Below, piece by piece: positions 31,417 to 44,431 of a DNA stretch of 64,000 bases. The DNA comes from Pyronema omphalodes. Its lineage: Eukaryota > Ascomycota > Pezizomycetes > Pezizales > Pyronemataceae. Within the stretch, counting starts at the first letter, position 1. Each line of letters opens with the position of its first letter. Location: NCBI GenBank assembly GCA_024516155.1, contig JAJJXM010000090.1:1-64000 (forward strand). The letters run 5' to 3'. The notes under the pieces were generated by a model. That model was not told the origin of the DNA. It made no database searches and saw nothing but the letters and a program-made list of their open reading frames with translations. The translations under genes and the position numbers were made by a program.

Positions 31417-31455
31417 TTTTTTTTTTTTTTTTTTTTTTTGGGGGGGGGGGGGGGG
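31417..31455. repeat. T23-G16 homopolymer pair
   Basis: T23 is immediately followed by G16. Such junctions are slippage-prone and prone to sequencing error. Confidence 0.95.
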
Positions 31456-31807
31456 TTTGTAAATAAAAAATTAAAAAAAAATAAAATTGTTTTTGATATC
31501 GTTGTACTGTTCATTGATACGTGCCAAAAAATCATGCATACATTTGACCTTCATTGAGCTTTCTAAACCATCCTCGATATCGCGTTGTGATTCCCTCGCG
31601 TCGGTTAATACTGTACATACTACAGGGTAACCCGCGCCAATTGGCTAATTCCCAACTTCGAACCGATGACGTTAAGCCCCGCTAGCTCTTCCCCGCCATG
31701 CCATCGCATTCCCGCTCAGCTCGCCACCATCACCGAACCGACTTAGCAAATCCACGACTCTTCTACGGACTTCAACTCAAAGCGCATTATATGAATAATC
31801 CAATACC
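31456..31807. promoter_or_regulatory. palA upstream region
   Basis: This is a non-coding stretch before palA. It contains GCCAATTGG at about 31637 and GCCAAG-free sequence; I do not see a clear cluster of PacC-type GCCARG sites. Confidence 0.35.
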
Positions 31808-34806
31808 ATGATTCCGTGAGTCTTCACACAGGAATACTGTCTACACTAATCTCTAACCGCTTCCACAGCTCACCTATCCTCAATGTACCCCACCATCGCG
31901 ACGCGTTTCCCCTGCCCATCTAACCGCGTCTTAGATTCCCTTTCGGAAATCTCACCCCCTCGAATTATCTACAGCTGTAAAGCAATATATTTCCACCAAA
32001 TATGACCAGCACCCGGATATGTTCTCGGCCGACTTAGTCGCCATAGACCGGTTACGTAACGAAGCTATCCACGTCCAAGAAGCCCACGAAAGCGGAATTC
32101 AAAAACTCGCAGAATACGCCGCACAGCTACAATGGATGAGCGGGAAATTTCCTATCGATGTCGGTACCCCTCATATCTTCGTTGGAGCTCGTGGTAGTGG
32201 TGATGGCCGTGTTTTCTGACGATGCGATAGATCGGTGCGGACTTCACCTGGCAGCTGGCCCTAGGCTATAATACCAATAAATCTATCACGCAAAATAACC
32301 TACAATTTGAGCGCGCCAATGTCCTCTATAACCTCGCTGCTTTATACTCCCAACTCGCCACCGCATGCCGCGACACCTCCGCTGAAGGTTTAAAGCAGGC
32401 ATGTAACTACTACTGCGCATCCGCTGGAGTACTGAAGTACTTGATCGATTCTGTTATCCCCGAGCTTCGTTCAACTCCGCCGGAGGATATGGATGTTATC
32501 ACACTTACTTGCCTCGAGCAGCTGATGCTGGCACAGGGGCAAGAGTGTTTTTGGCTCAAAGCCGCCAGTGGAGGTTTTGGTGATGCGATTATAGCGAAAC
32601 TTGCGGCAAGTGTGTCGGATTTTTACGACGCGGCGGCAGAAGCAGGACAGAAATCGGGATCTATTAGAAGTGAGTGGGTGCATCATATGAATGCTAAACA
32701 TCATCATTTTGCTGGAGCGGCGCAGTATAGACAGGCTTGTGATTGTTTGGAGAAGAGTAAGTATGGAGAGGAGGTGGCTAGATTACAGGATGCTTTAGAC
32801 GCTGCAAAAGAGGCGCTGTCTCAGCAGAGGTATCTTAATAAAATTGTTGTCGAGGATTTGGAAGACCTTAAGGCGAAGGTTACAAATGTCCTTAGAGATG
32901 CGGAGAAGGATAATGATATGATCTACCTTTGTAGGTTCCCTCAAAGTAGGCCCATAGCTACAGTTGCTGATAATTTACAGGTCCTGTCCCCGCACCCTCT
33001 TCTCTCCCCAGCATTAACCGTGCCCCCATGGTCAAATCCAATATCCCAAAGGAGGTAAAAGACGGCATTGCCCTGCTCTCAGACACAGGCCCATGGTCCG
33101 CACCTCTCTTCAGCAAGCTCGTCCCCTTCGCCGTCCATGTAGCCGCATCTATCTATGCCGAGCGTCGCGACCGCCTTGTAAACAACACCATTGACGAACT
33201 CGAATCTCTTACCTCCCGGTTGCACGACCTTCTCCAATCCCTTAACCTACCTGGCTCTTTACAGGCCCTCGAAAAACCCCTCGGCCTTCCTCCCGGAATC
33301 ATCGCCCACGCCGAAGAAATACGCCAACAGGGCGGCGTTGAAAAACTCCAGCAGACGGTTCAGGATATCATCAAGTTGCGATCAAATGATGTTTTAATTT
33401 TCAACGAAGCTCGCGACTTACTTCGTGCCGAAGCTGCGGAAGATGAACTCCATCGCAGTCGCCATGGAACGGATCGCTGGCGTCGTGAACCATCGGCGAA
33501 GGCGGCAGAGAAGCTCCTGGCACAGGTAACGGCACATGATGGATACCTAACCTCTGCAGGTAATAGCGATCAGCTGGTCCGGGATAAACTGAAGGAACAT
33601 GAGCCCCTTATCCGACTGCTTTCTGGTCCGCTGGAGGAGTTGGAAGATTTCGTACCGAATAGTTCTAGAGCGAAGTTAACGCCAAAGATGGATCGGGAGG
33701 TGGGAAAATTGCGGATGTGTATCAATGATGTTTCTCGTCTCGAGTCTCGGAGGAAACGGAAGGTGGAAGCTCTACAGCAGAAGGCGAGAGCTGATGATAT
33801 CGGTAGTGCTATCTTGGCAGAGGCATCGCACTTAGAAAGAGAGAACCCATTGAGGAAGGTTGCTACCGCTGATTTTGAACCGTTGTTCAATGCCCGCTTG
33901 GAGACCCGTTATAGTGCGGATAAAGCACAGCTGGTGCAGGAAGCGGAGGAACAGCAGGAGCTTATGGAGAGATTGAAGGAGGCGAATAATAGCTTCTTGG
34001 CTTCACGAAAGATGGATGGAAGTCTTAAAGAGAGGGAGGTGGCGATTCAGAGGTTGGAGATTGCGTATAACAAGTACAACGAGCTCATAGGAAATCTAGA
34101 AGGAGGAAGAAAGTTTTATAACGATCTTGCAAAATACCTGGGCAGGTTCAGGGATGAAGTCGGACACTGGGTTTATCAGAGGAGGCAGGAGGCAAATGTG
34201 TTGGAAGCGTGAGTCTGAGTGATATATATGATAGATGAGTAACGCTGACGGGTTGCCAGAAATATTAATACCAACGACTTTAGCAATATGCGTATTTCTA
34301 CCCCGGTGGGTGCGGGAACAACTGAAGCGCAAGTTTCCGCTCAGTTACCACATATGCCTCACATCCCCGCGGCCGCTATGCAACCTTCTGCAATCCACCA
34401 TATTCCCGCCGCAGCTATGCAACCTTCACAGGTTCAACAACACATCCCAGCCGCCGCAATGCAACCTTCTCAGGTTCAACAACACATTCCCGCCGCCGCC
34501 CTTATGCCCTCCAGTCCTCCTCAACAGATCCGACAGCAACACCAACCCATCCCAGCCGCAGCTATGATGCCCTCCGGTATCTCACAGCCAGCAATCCGTC
34601 CTCCCCCTCAACAGCAGCAGCAGTATCAGCAACAGCAACCGTTATCCCCCATCCAGCAACCCGCTATTAGACCCCCACCCAGACAACCGAATTTCTCGCA
34701 GCCTCAACAACAGGCTCAGAGACCGCCGGCGACGCCTCAGCAACAGCAGCAGCAGGGTCCTAGACCGGGAGTTTGGGATGCGAATACGCCTATTAGGTTT
34801 GCTTAG
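31808..34806 (+). CDS. palA: PalA/Rim20 pH-signalling BRO1-domain protein, six exons
   Basis: join(31808..31815, 31869..31884, 31935..32159, 32231..32930, 32981..34208, 34260..34806), 907 residues. PalA/Rim20 binds ESCRT-III (Vps32/Snf7) and the PacC/Rim101 factor at endosomal membranes and brings in the PalB protease under alkaline conditions. Spliced exons 1-3 read MIPSPILNIPFRKSHPLELS and then KYDQHPDMFSADLVAIDRLR, the BRO1 start. Exon 4 continues with QNNLQFERANVLYNLAALYS, PELRSTPPEDMD and HHMNAKHHHFAGAAQYR. Exon 5 is the coiled-coil V domain (GIALLSDTGPWSAPLFSKL). Exon 6 is a Pro/Gln-rich tail with repeats of IPAAAMQPSQVQQH. Exons 1 and 2 are only 8 and 16 nt. Exon 3 appears to use a non-consensus GTCGGT donor, the only site keeping phase (PIDIGADFTW). 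Length and domain order fit fungal PalA. Confidence 0.92.
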
Positions 34807-34944
34807 AGGCTAGGCTGTGGATTGAAGAGATGGAAGTATGATATAGTATGATATGATATGATGTCGGTGGATAGTTAAGGTTAAAGGTTGTTATAGTTGC
34901 TGATTCGTGGAAGCATTTTGAGGTGTTTTATACCCGGGTTTAGT

Positions 34945-35012
34945 GGGAGTTGATTGGTTGATTGGTTGGTTGATTGATTGGTTGATTGGTTGATTGGTTG
35001 ATTGGTTGATTG
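34945..35012. repeat. GATTGGTT tandem repeat
   Basis: About eight near-perfect GATTGGTT units lie shortly after the palA stop, probably in or beyond the 3' UTR. Confidence 0.93.
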
Positions 35013-35478
35013 GTTTCTGTAGTTGATGTAGTTGATATAATTTTTGTTGTATGGCGGCAGTTTCTGTTATATGCCAGTGTTTAGTCGCTTAATCGTTGAT
35101 ATACCATCTCTATCAGCAAGTCCCGTACCAAGTACCAAATCCTGGAGACAACACGCTTGACACAACAATAACCCCAACAACGACGACGACGTTGATAGAC
35201 GTGGATGTAGCTGGTTACTTAAATATGTACCTTATAGTACATTCTTTCTCCGGCTTTCCAGCTTCGTCTGTAGACGCTGATTGTGATCGATATGGGATCA
35301 TGGGATCATGGGGGGTCGGATGTGATGTTATGTGGGGTGTTATGTGATGGGATGTGATGTGGGGCGGGGTGTTATGTGATATGGGGTATTGTGGCGTGGT
35401 ATGATACTGTACTGTGATGTCGATTTCGTTATACATGCTTCTTTTCCTGGTCGCGTGACGGTGCGGGAAGTAAGGGGT

Positions 35479-35493
35479 GGGGGGGGGGGGGGG
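35479..35493. repeat. G15 homopolymer
   Basis: Fifteen consecutive G residues lie in a G-rich neighbourhood (35465-35525). Confidence 0.95.
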
Positions 35494-36158
35494 CGGAGAG
35501 GGGAGGGGGTAAGTAGGGGGATAGCGGAGGTAAGGGGCTCGAGATGAGGCGGTGAGAACTGTAGCCTGTTGGTAGTCGGTGGGTAGCTCGTGGGCAGAAG
35601 AACGGTCATACAGTATGATGAAAAGAAGTGAACTGCCGATGAAGACAAGAAGACTAGAATGATGAAGACAAGAATAATGAAGTAATTAAATTAAATAAAG
35701 TACACAACAGGATCAGATAAAGCCACCTCTACATAGATGAATGATGATATCAAGAAACTCAACCCACAAACCACAAACCCAACCCATAGACCACAAACCA
35801 CAAACCACAAACCACAAACCATAGACCATAGACTGAAGATGGGTCAATCGTTACACCATATATGTCACCATATACCTATACAAGCAGCAAGCCACTTCTT
35901 CTTCCTGATGCAATTCAGCGGCGTAGGAAAGAAGAGGGGGTGTTTACGCTTGTATATGGTGCACCATATGTAAGGACACAAGATCTCGACTTATACATAC
36001 ATGGGAAATCGAGACCTTTTTCTCTGTCGCGTGGATCATGCATGTATGCGGTAAAGACATAGCGGTATGTTGTTGGGTGCGGGGTGCGGGGGGATGCGGG
36101 GTAAAGTCCGAAGATGATGTGGGGTGCAGGATGCATTAGCTTTGGATTTGGATTTTCT

Positions 36159-36174
36159 GGGGGGGGGGGGGGGG
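36159..36174. repeat. G16 homopolymer
   Basis: Sixteen consecutive G residues are followed by CGGGG. Confidence 0.95.
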
Positions 36175-36787
36175 CGGGGATCTTTGAGGCGGGGTTAGTG
36201 GTGTGGGCTTGGGTTAGCGGGTGGGCTGTAATGCTGAGGGGGCTTGGTGATGCTGTGCGTTAGATTGAGAGATAGAGAGAGATAGAGAGAGAGATGTGGA
36301 TGCTATGGGGTTGGTTTGTTGTGTTTGTTGGGTTTGATTGATAGTTTCATTGCCGGTTACATCAAGTTGGATGGGATGGTATGCGATGGGGTGGAATGGG
36401 TTGCCGGGAATTTTTGGATTGAGAATGGAAACGGCGGAAGATGTATGTCACGATGATGGTATATATGGAATGGGATGGTGGAAAATTAAAAATGATAAAA
36501 TATGTACTCCAACGTAAAGATGATGGTCACTGCTGTGTATTCTAGAGAGTTGGGGTAAATAGTAAGGGATGATTCGTGTGGTTTCTCTCTTGAGATATCC
36601 ATTACTCTACCATGGGAAATTTTGAGGTTATTAACTTAACTTCTTCTTCTTCTTCTTCTCCAGCGGTATAAAAATATAATAGAATGCTACGCTAATCAAG
36701 TAACTCCTGTAAATAACCTGCCAAATCCAAACTTCAAGAATCCAACTAAAGCAACGAACAAACAAACGGCTAAACGAATAACAAGTA

Positions 36788-39700
36788 GTGATGAGCAATA
36801 AAGAGCAACAGGAACAGGGGCATATAGACCATTGTCGTACAAGGGCACCATGGAATCAGATTTATCATTACATTACACAAATGACCTCATCTCACTTCAC
36901 GGTCGACATATTTTCCGCAAGGCATACGGCATCACAGCCGAGATGGAAGCTTGTTAAGCGTGGATGTGATAATTTCTATCAATATATGCTGAATGATCCA
37001 AAATCTTTGATTGGCTTATAAATGATATTATTTCAGAGAGGCAGGAGATATCTATAGATCTTAGAATGATGTTTGGATATATTGTGGGTGAAATCTATAA
37101 TTGTTTGTTCTTTTCCATCACAAGATAGATAACTAGCACTGTAAGCTACTGAAATTGGTTGAGGTTACATTGTAATCATGATCTCATCCGTTAACCACCG
37201 TCATGTTAAATAATCCCCGTGGTGATCCTCCTGCTTATGTTACCGTGGCAAATAATCCCCACGTTGAATAGCATAATCCCTAATAATCTCATACCATCCA
37301 TTAAAATCATCCCGCTATTACCGAATGCCTCTCGCAAAGTTAACCCCGTTTTCGAAGTGGTAATTAACTCTTTCGCAAAACCAGCCGGTAGAAAATGTTT
37401 GCAACGCTTGCAATGTTTGTCATTTGCAGCATGTTTGCATAGCAGGAGATCATAAATTCTCAAATCCAAACCGATACAGTTCACGAAAACGCAAAGACAC
37501 GGATGCGGGATACAACTGAATATTGAATACCGAACACCGAACTTCAAAGGAAGTTATAACCATTTCCCGCATCCAGAAGCTGTAGTCGGAGGAAGGGGGT
37601 ATGGATCTTTGCGGATTTTGACGGATCTTCGGGATCTTCGCGGGATCTTCGCGGATCTTCGACGTCTTGGAAGATTTGTGTCATTGCCCGGATGCCAAGG
37701 TGTCAAGGCGTCACTGCCCGGGTATCACGGTCACGGTGTTACGATATTCTTCAAGGGCTAGGGATATAGGTGTCAGAGTGTTCTTCGCATAGAGTTTACA
37801 GTAGCAGATAATGATGAGCGAGGATCTACGGCCGGTGTACTTATGACGAGGCCAAAAACGTGAACACTGGAACTACTTCTCACTTCCCACTTCTCGCTCC
37901 TGTTATGTAAAGGGGATACTTAAGGATGAAGTATACTGTATCGATAATACGTACATAATTAATCGGGTTGTTTGGTCGTGGGATTGTGAATTGGAAATTG
38001 TATCGAAGCGCGATTATCGAGGATATGGATGTTGACTTTGATATATGTTGACGTTACCGTCGACGTTAGTATTGTATGCCGATTGCGTTATCTGTCTATA
38101 GATGTAAATATATATTTACTGTCGAAAAGTATATAGAATCAGGGGACATCTTCTATACATAAGCGAGCGAATCAGCGAGTAAGAAGGCGAGCAGTAGAAA
38201 CGTGTTATTATATCATCTAGAATCTAGATAAGCGATGCGGAATTCTAGGCGATGAGACATGAGACATTACCATCGTGGATTTTGAGGTAGATCTTGGTGT
38301 TGAAGAAGAACTGTTCATGGAGAATATGGTGCACAATGTGAAGTAGAATAGATGTGGCTGCTGCACCTGAAAACCGTTTTGGGATGCCTATATAAAGTGC
38401 TTCTAGATGAAACACCAGCTGCCTCTTCTGCGGTTGAAATTATTTTTAGGTTGAATGAGAAGTAGGTTTTCTGTACTACCGAGGATTGGGAAGGTTTCTG
38501 GAAGGTGCAGAAAAATGCTGGAGGTTGAACGCATGGGTTGGGTTTTATGCTGAAATATCGACCCAAGACAATCGTAGCAATTGGTTTATGAATAGTCAGC
38601 TGGAAAATTTACTTTCAGATCAATCTGCAAATTCTTTTCATCTTCCGGTCCCCGGTAATTCCGTGTTTAATATACGTTGTGCTTTGGAATCTTAACCTTA
38701 ACCCGGGAGATCCGATGCTTCGACCAATATGCATTTTCACCTGCTACATGTGAAGTTAAATACTACACTTATCTCGATAATTCTCTCAAACAGTACTTAC
38801 CATGATCAGTATAAGCCCGCCTTTTCCGCACTGTTTATTTTCATTATCAACCTCCCAATAAAAATCAAAAAAGAGGTGTCATCATTTTTAACTATCCTCG
38901 TGAAAGACAAAACCAGTCCAATCGCTCCGTAATGAATTTCTTCTATCCGTACATTTCAGATCAATTACGACATCGCACGCAGTCCAGTAGTCGCTTATCT
39001 AACTCTGTGCCCCTTGAGATCGAATTCCAAGGTCGCGATCGGAGGACCTGAGTTTAGTGATGCTGTAGGGCCCCATCTCTCTCCTGTATGTGTAGCTCGC
39101 GTTATATTGTGCATATATATAGAGAATACCCGGAAATTAAAACACGCAGAAAGATAAGCTCTTCTAAGTCGCTAATATGTACATAGAGCCTACATTTCAG
39201 CCGCCTTATGCAAATATTGCTATCTTTGCCCCCATCCCACCCATCATCATCCATGCTTTACTTTACTCTATTTTACTTTACAGTGCATAATGTCAACGCC
39301 TTATCTGGATTCATTAGCTATATATTAAGGGATACAGTACCATACAGTACAGAACCTTGAACCGAGGATTCATGCCTCGGAATTACTTCTGGGGAAGCTT
39401 GTGGACGTGGGATGGTTTGTGACGGATGTGAAGGGGGTCTTATCTTGCATACCCGTTGCCGCGATTGACGAATATTGACGGATACTAGGTTACTACATAG
39501 GATTGACGTGCTTGTTGGGACGTGGGACGTTATGGATGATCATTTTTGAGGATGTGAAGATAAAGTGCCGATGTTGAGATGAACATTTAATGCTTGTCTA
39601 AATTTTGGTAGAAATTGTACTGACTATAAGGTGTTTTGATTTTTTTTTTTTTTTCCTATTTGCGAGGGAAGTGATGAATGAGTCTTCGAAATTCTCGTGA

Positions 39701-41467
39701 TGCTCATAACTTGTCAATCGACGTCAAGCGTTTAGCGCGTTTACAACTTGTCTAAATCTGTAGTATGTATGGTGGATATACGGCCACTGCCGAGCGTTGA
39801 AACTGCTTCGTAGCTGTACGTCTGAAATCGGCGTTAGAACGACACTACAACAACGGAAATATAACTCATGATATTTCCTACATCCAACATCACGGCAGTT
39901 AACAATACCCAACAATTCCTTTTTTTTTCCTATCATCACCTCGATACCCCACATCTAATCGAACCAGTCAGAAATATATGTGAAAGCCAAAGTTTGATAA
40001 TAATTGAGGCTTACATCTGAGGCTTCAGACGTGCGTTTTCGATTCTGCGCTACATACGCTGTTGATGCAGCGACAGCTGCAGACGCTGTGATACTCCCGC
40101 TTCAATCCTGTGGATTTCTAATTCCTAACCCAAAACCGGCGGATGATCCATATAACATCCGCTGATAAGAATTAAGTAGTTGAATTGATATCGTTTATGC
40201 CAGTGATCAATGCCGGTCCTTGAAACGTCCATCCATCAACATTTTGTCTATGTATTCTGCAAACGCTATGCACGTCCGTGGGGACCTTCATCGACGAGTG
40301 ACGAGTAATAAATATCATCAATCATCACCGTCTCGTGATTTCTCCTCACAATTTCATCTTCGACCTCCGTAGCCCGAATCCCCAGAGTATACCATCTTCA
40401 ATCGAGATTAATGTTGTCCGGGACGCTGAAAGACGGCATATTTCCCCCGGTTATGAAAGTAGTTTCAGACGTGCAGAACAAGCGAACTGCATCCTTTAGC
40501 TACCGTAAATTACCGAGTATCCCAACCTGGGGCCTGGGTCGAATGGTCCGCTGAACCCCCAATGGGCTATCTAACCCCCATTCCGCCGGCCGTCGACCGT
40601 GGATCAGCACGTGCCATGGAACATTCCAGCCACACGCAATAAGCCACTGGGAACGAGCGTGGCTGGGGGCAATGGGCTGTAGCTTGGCAACTCGAATTCA
40701 CGGACATTGCGAGGGTTGAACTTTGAATGTTCAATAGGGAAGGGAAAACACAGGCAAGAGCAGTGGTCAAGAATTTTGCCCAGGTTTCGTCGTGCAGAAA
40801 CACATAACGAGACTTTCAATTTTGTCGTACGATATGTCAGTTTTCCGTATTTTCAACATGGGGCCTATCATAACACTCTGCCTGGCTTTGCCGGGGCTTT
40901 GCCAAGGTGTCCCCACGCCAATCACCAATCCAAAAAGAGTTCCAAAGTTTCTGAGATCGCATGCTTCACCGCTGATCGGGTCATATTCATTGAACCTATC
41001 ACAGACCGGTTGTTGTACCTTTGTTATAAGGTACCCACGTCATAAGTCACTCTCTGCAAGTGATTAGATAGATGGATTAGATAAGAAGTATTCTGCAGAC
41101 TAAGAACCAGGAGAGTCCCAGTCGCTTCTTGGCAAGATTCAATCTAGCGCGCCCACCTTATCCCTACCGCTCTGTGCTTCAACCACCTTCCCACCTTCTT
41201 TGCTAGTTCGCACCCCCGCGACCACCTCGTCACCTCCCTAGCAACCCAGCAGCACAGCGAAGCAGCACAACGAAGCAGCGAAGCAAAATTCAGTAAATCC
41301 TACCGAGCCTCATATATAACTCCGCCCCCCTCGAGCATCCAATCTGAGTCACAACTACCGACCCTTTCAAATTCACCCTCGTTGCTATCCTCATTAGAGT
41401 CATCACGCACAATACGCAGACACCCAGCCCACATTCAAACAATCTCAACACTACCGGATACAGAAAC
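36788..41467. other. Long intergenic stretch before ypi1
   Basis: No convincing gene is seen. 37615-37680 has imperfect GGATCTTCG repeats. 40861-41067 has a short frame with a signal-peptide-like start (IITLCLALPGLCQGVPTP) that I could not support further. 41220-41300, just before ypi1, has CAGCGAAGCAGCA-type repeats, probably in its 5' UTR or promoter. Confidence 0.4.
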
Positions 41468-42087
41468 ATGATCTCGGCAACAAGAATTCCAGATGCCGCT
41501 GTGGCAAGCGAACCGGCGCAGACAGAACCACCCCGCGCTCCAGATGGTACTCTGAGACTTAGAGGCGCTCCTATACAGACTAGAAGAGTCACTTGGGGAG
41601 AAGATGTTGTGGATAATGAGCATTTGGGAAAGAAGAAGAGCAAAGGTGAGATCCTACCTATTCTCCTATACGAGTGCAAGCAAAGAGGACCCTGCTGGTG
41701 AAACAACTGCGGGCTGCGGGACCTAAGGTTGTGAGCTATTGGTGGAGCACAGGCGAACCATGCGCACTGCAGGCGGATCACGATCCTCCGCCACCGCTGT
41801 TGTGCTTGCGAACCAAGAGGACCACGCGAGAAATTGGAAGTAAGGGAATAAAGTTAATATGAAGCTAACGCATCATTGTAGTCTGCTGCATCTACCACCG
41901 TCCCCGGGATCCCGATGACTCAAGCTCCTCCGAGGAGAGTGAAGACGATGACGACGATGACAACAGCGATTCGGAGAAGCCTAAAAAGAACGCCTATGAG
42001 AAAATGCCAAAACAGAAAAAGAGACATCATCATCACCATCACGATCATACTATGAAGCACAAGGGCGTTATTTCTTATGGTGCATGA
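41468..42087 (+). CDS. ypi1: Ypi1 / PPP1R11-like protein phosphatase 1 regulator
   Basis: join(41468..41645, 41882..42087), 127 residues. Ypi1/Inhibitor-3 binds the PP1 catalytic subunit (Glc7) and controls its nuclear pool. Exon 1 carries the conserved block TLRLRGAPIQTRRVTWGEDV, in which RRVTW is the RVxF-type PP1 docking motif, followed by VDNEHLGKKKSK. The splice creates the next conserved element KVCCIYHRPRDPDDSSSSEE. The rest is acidic (EESEDDDDDDNSDSEKPKKN) and then basic/His-rich (KQKKRHHHHHHDH), ending VISYGA. The 236-nt intron has a GTGAGA donor, a GCTAAC branch site and a TAG acceptor; reading through it stops soon. Length is typical of fungal Ypi1. It stands alone in a gene-poor stretch. 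Confidence 0.93.
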
Positions 42088-44431
42088 TGGGGTCGTATTA
42101 AACCTTGGGGAGGTATGAAAAATGATGGTGTTAGATAGTCATGGAGATGGGTGTGAGAGGATACCCAGGTATCTTTGCGAATTGGGATTGTGCTTTTAGG
42201 ATAGGGGAAACGGCGTATTGTAACTGTCTTTTACGAGTCTTTTTTTTTCTTGGTTTTTTTTTTCTTTGCTTACCGCGCGACATCATGGAAGGGGTTAGGG
42301 AGGCAATTATTTATGAGGATTTAATTTTCTCAAAGTTCACTACAAACCATTTGACCGAATTCCCAATTTCTGACAGTGTTTGCGAACGTTCCACAGTCTT
42401 CAAGAAAGATCTTCATAAATTTCCGAAGACAATTCACCCGTTGTCACGAGAACTTCCTTGCCAATTGAACTCAATCCTATCACCATCATTTGAATCAGCC
42501 TGAATTTGCACGTGAAGAAATTCTCTACTTACCCGTCAGGGAACCGGTTTTTGGTTTTTGTTTTTTACGGTTGAGTGGCAACCGTGAAACCTCGTCAACA
42601 ACGGTCAATAACCCACATCAGCGCTTACATACAAGTGGTGAACCGCCTACAATTCCCTATTCCCTATCCACATTTCTATGTTGTCCTACAGTATAGGCTT
42701 ACAAAGCTTTATATCGGCTCGCCCTGCGGGGAGATATATTTCACTCTAACGCCTGGAATTTTCATCACCCACTCACAAAATATTCCCCGGGTTCATGGCC
42801 GCATGGATACAGAAGGATACAGAACTTTAAACGCCTGGAATTTTATCGACCCACCAATACTAGGGAATCCCAAGGGTCCTACCCCACACATCTAAATTTT
42901 TTCTTCGCCTCTTTAATGCACCACGTGCTCATCCTCCATAAAGCTTATCCTATCCCTACACATTCCGGATCGTGAATTATAGAATACACATTAACTTTGC
43001 CTACTTCCGCGTGATGAATTATATGTAGGGACTGTAACTTACTGGCTTGTCCTACCACCTATACACTTACCTACACCTGATCAAAAGCTCTACATAACAC
43101 TCCCGGTTAATGATACATACACTGTTACACTGTAGATACATAACGGGCTACACCCGTCGTTATGCATCATACCCAACAATATCAATGCCCTTACATTACC
43201 TTACTCTACTTTGTGCATCGTACACGGCAGTTATGTTATATCCGGGATATTATCAACATACTCTGGCCTTCTCTGGCTCGCTGACGTTAAGTGACGGGAA
43301 CTGATGCCAAATGATGCCAAGTGATGGGAACTGACGACAACTGATTCTTAGTGATGCTAAGTGACACTGCTAGGGTAACTGATTTTTGGTGACTCTAAGT
43401 AATCACCAATGAATGGATTGATAAATCACTCACCCCATTGGACATTAATTATAGAATCGTTTTTCTTACAGATTACTTCCAGTATACATCATAGAGTACT
43501 TCTCGTAATGTCTACAGACCCTGGTTATCGTTAATGGTTTTGAAACATCTGCCTTGCTGATGAATACGGCAGCTTTTTGTGCGATAAGATATGGGGCATG
43601 TATTAACTACATAGCGAATCTTGGGAGATGTGGGAATGGGTTGTTGCTTTGCTCTGTTTCCTTGGCCCCCTTGGGAAGACTACGGCGTCTTGGGGCCGGG
43701 GATGTGATATGCACCCCACCCCCCCCCCCCCCCCCTCTTTTCATCTGGAGGATCGGGGGTAGATATCGACCGGGACGATATGCTGTATAATTAAGCGGCG
43801 TGTAGCGGCTTAATTGAGCGCGGATGAATGGGTGGCGATGAAGGGACCTGAAGAAACCTAAAGAGGCACGGAGCATTGCTAATACTGCTACTGCTACTGA
43901 TCGGCGGTTTGGGTTTTGGGGTTACTCTTGGAATGTCATTTGTAGGATTGTAAAGGATTCTCTGATTTGGGGTAGAGTAGTTCTTGGGTAAGGTAGATAG
44001 TGGTGAAGTAGATGCTGTCTGATGGTTTGTATTGAATGGTGTATAGTAGTAATAATATTTTCGTTGAACGAGGTTCGAAATTTCCATGGATGATGCAACA
44101 CAGAAAATTCCGAATCCGCCCTTGTGGTCTAACCACCCATCGAGGCCCTCTACAATATAATCTCCTAAGTTCCATAGATACGGGGAAACAAAAAGAAAAG
44201 CGACGGCAAAGAAAATCTACTCCATGAAAGAAAAAAAGAAGCGGTACTGTACCTTGATGGTATCCAACTCGTAACGCTTCCCTATATATGTATCTATTCC
44301 AGCAGTTCCAAAATTTCTTCCATCAACCTCTCATCCTAAATCAGCCTTAAATACATCTTCCCCTCGTGGATTTCGACCTTTTTCTTCAGACCTAGTAGTT
44401 TCCATCTTCAATTCCTGCGCCGTCTAATTAT
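42088..44431. other. Intergenic, includes a C17 run
   Basis: No gene is supported. A ypi1 3' UTR is likely at the left. TGATGCTAAGTGA-type imperfect repeats occur at 43290-43390 and C17 at 43719-43735. Confidence 0.4.
43719..43735. repeat. C17 homopolymer
   Basis: Seventeen consecutive C residues follow CACCCCA. Confidence 0.95.

Larger units (their letters stand above)
34807..36787. other. Gene-poor, microsatellite-rich stretch
   Basis: No gene is supported. It contains GATTGGTT repeats (34945-35012), G/T-rich ATGTGATG-type cryptic repeats (35290-35400), G15 (35479-35493), ACCACAAACC repeats (35760-35830), a 16-bp palindrome ATATGGTGCACCATAT (35954-35969) and G16 (36159-36174). Confidence 0.5.

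Noticed and set aside
37206..37547. Minus-strand frame with KHCKRCKHFLPAGFAKEL, zinc-ribbon-like
   Set aside because: One Cys-x2-Cys pair only, no second pair, no splice partner and no recognised family.
40861..41067. Short + strand frame with signal-peptide-like start (LCLALPGLCQG)
   Set aside because: About 69 codons, no homology, no Cys pattern or splice support; too weak for a gene call.
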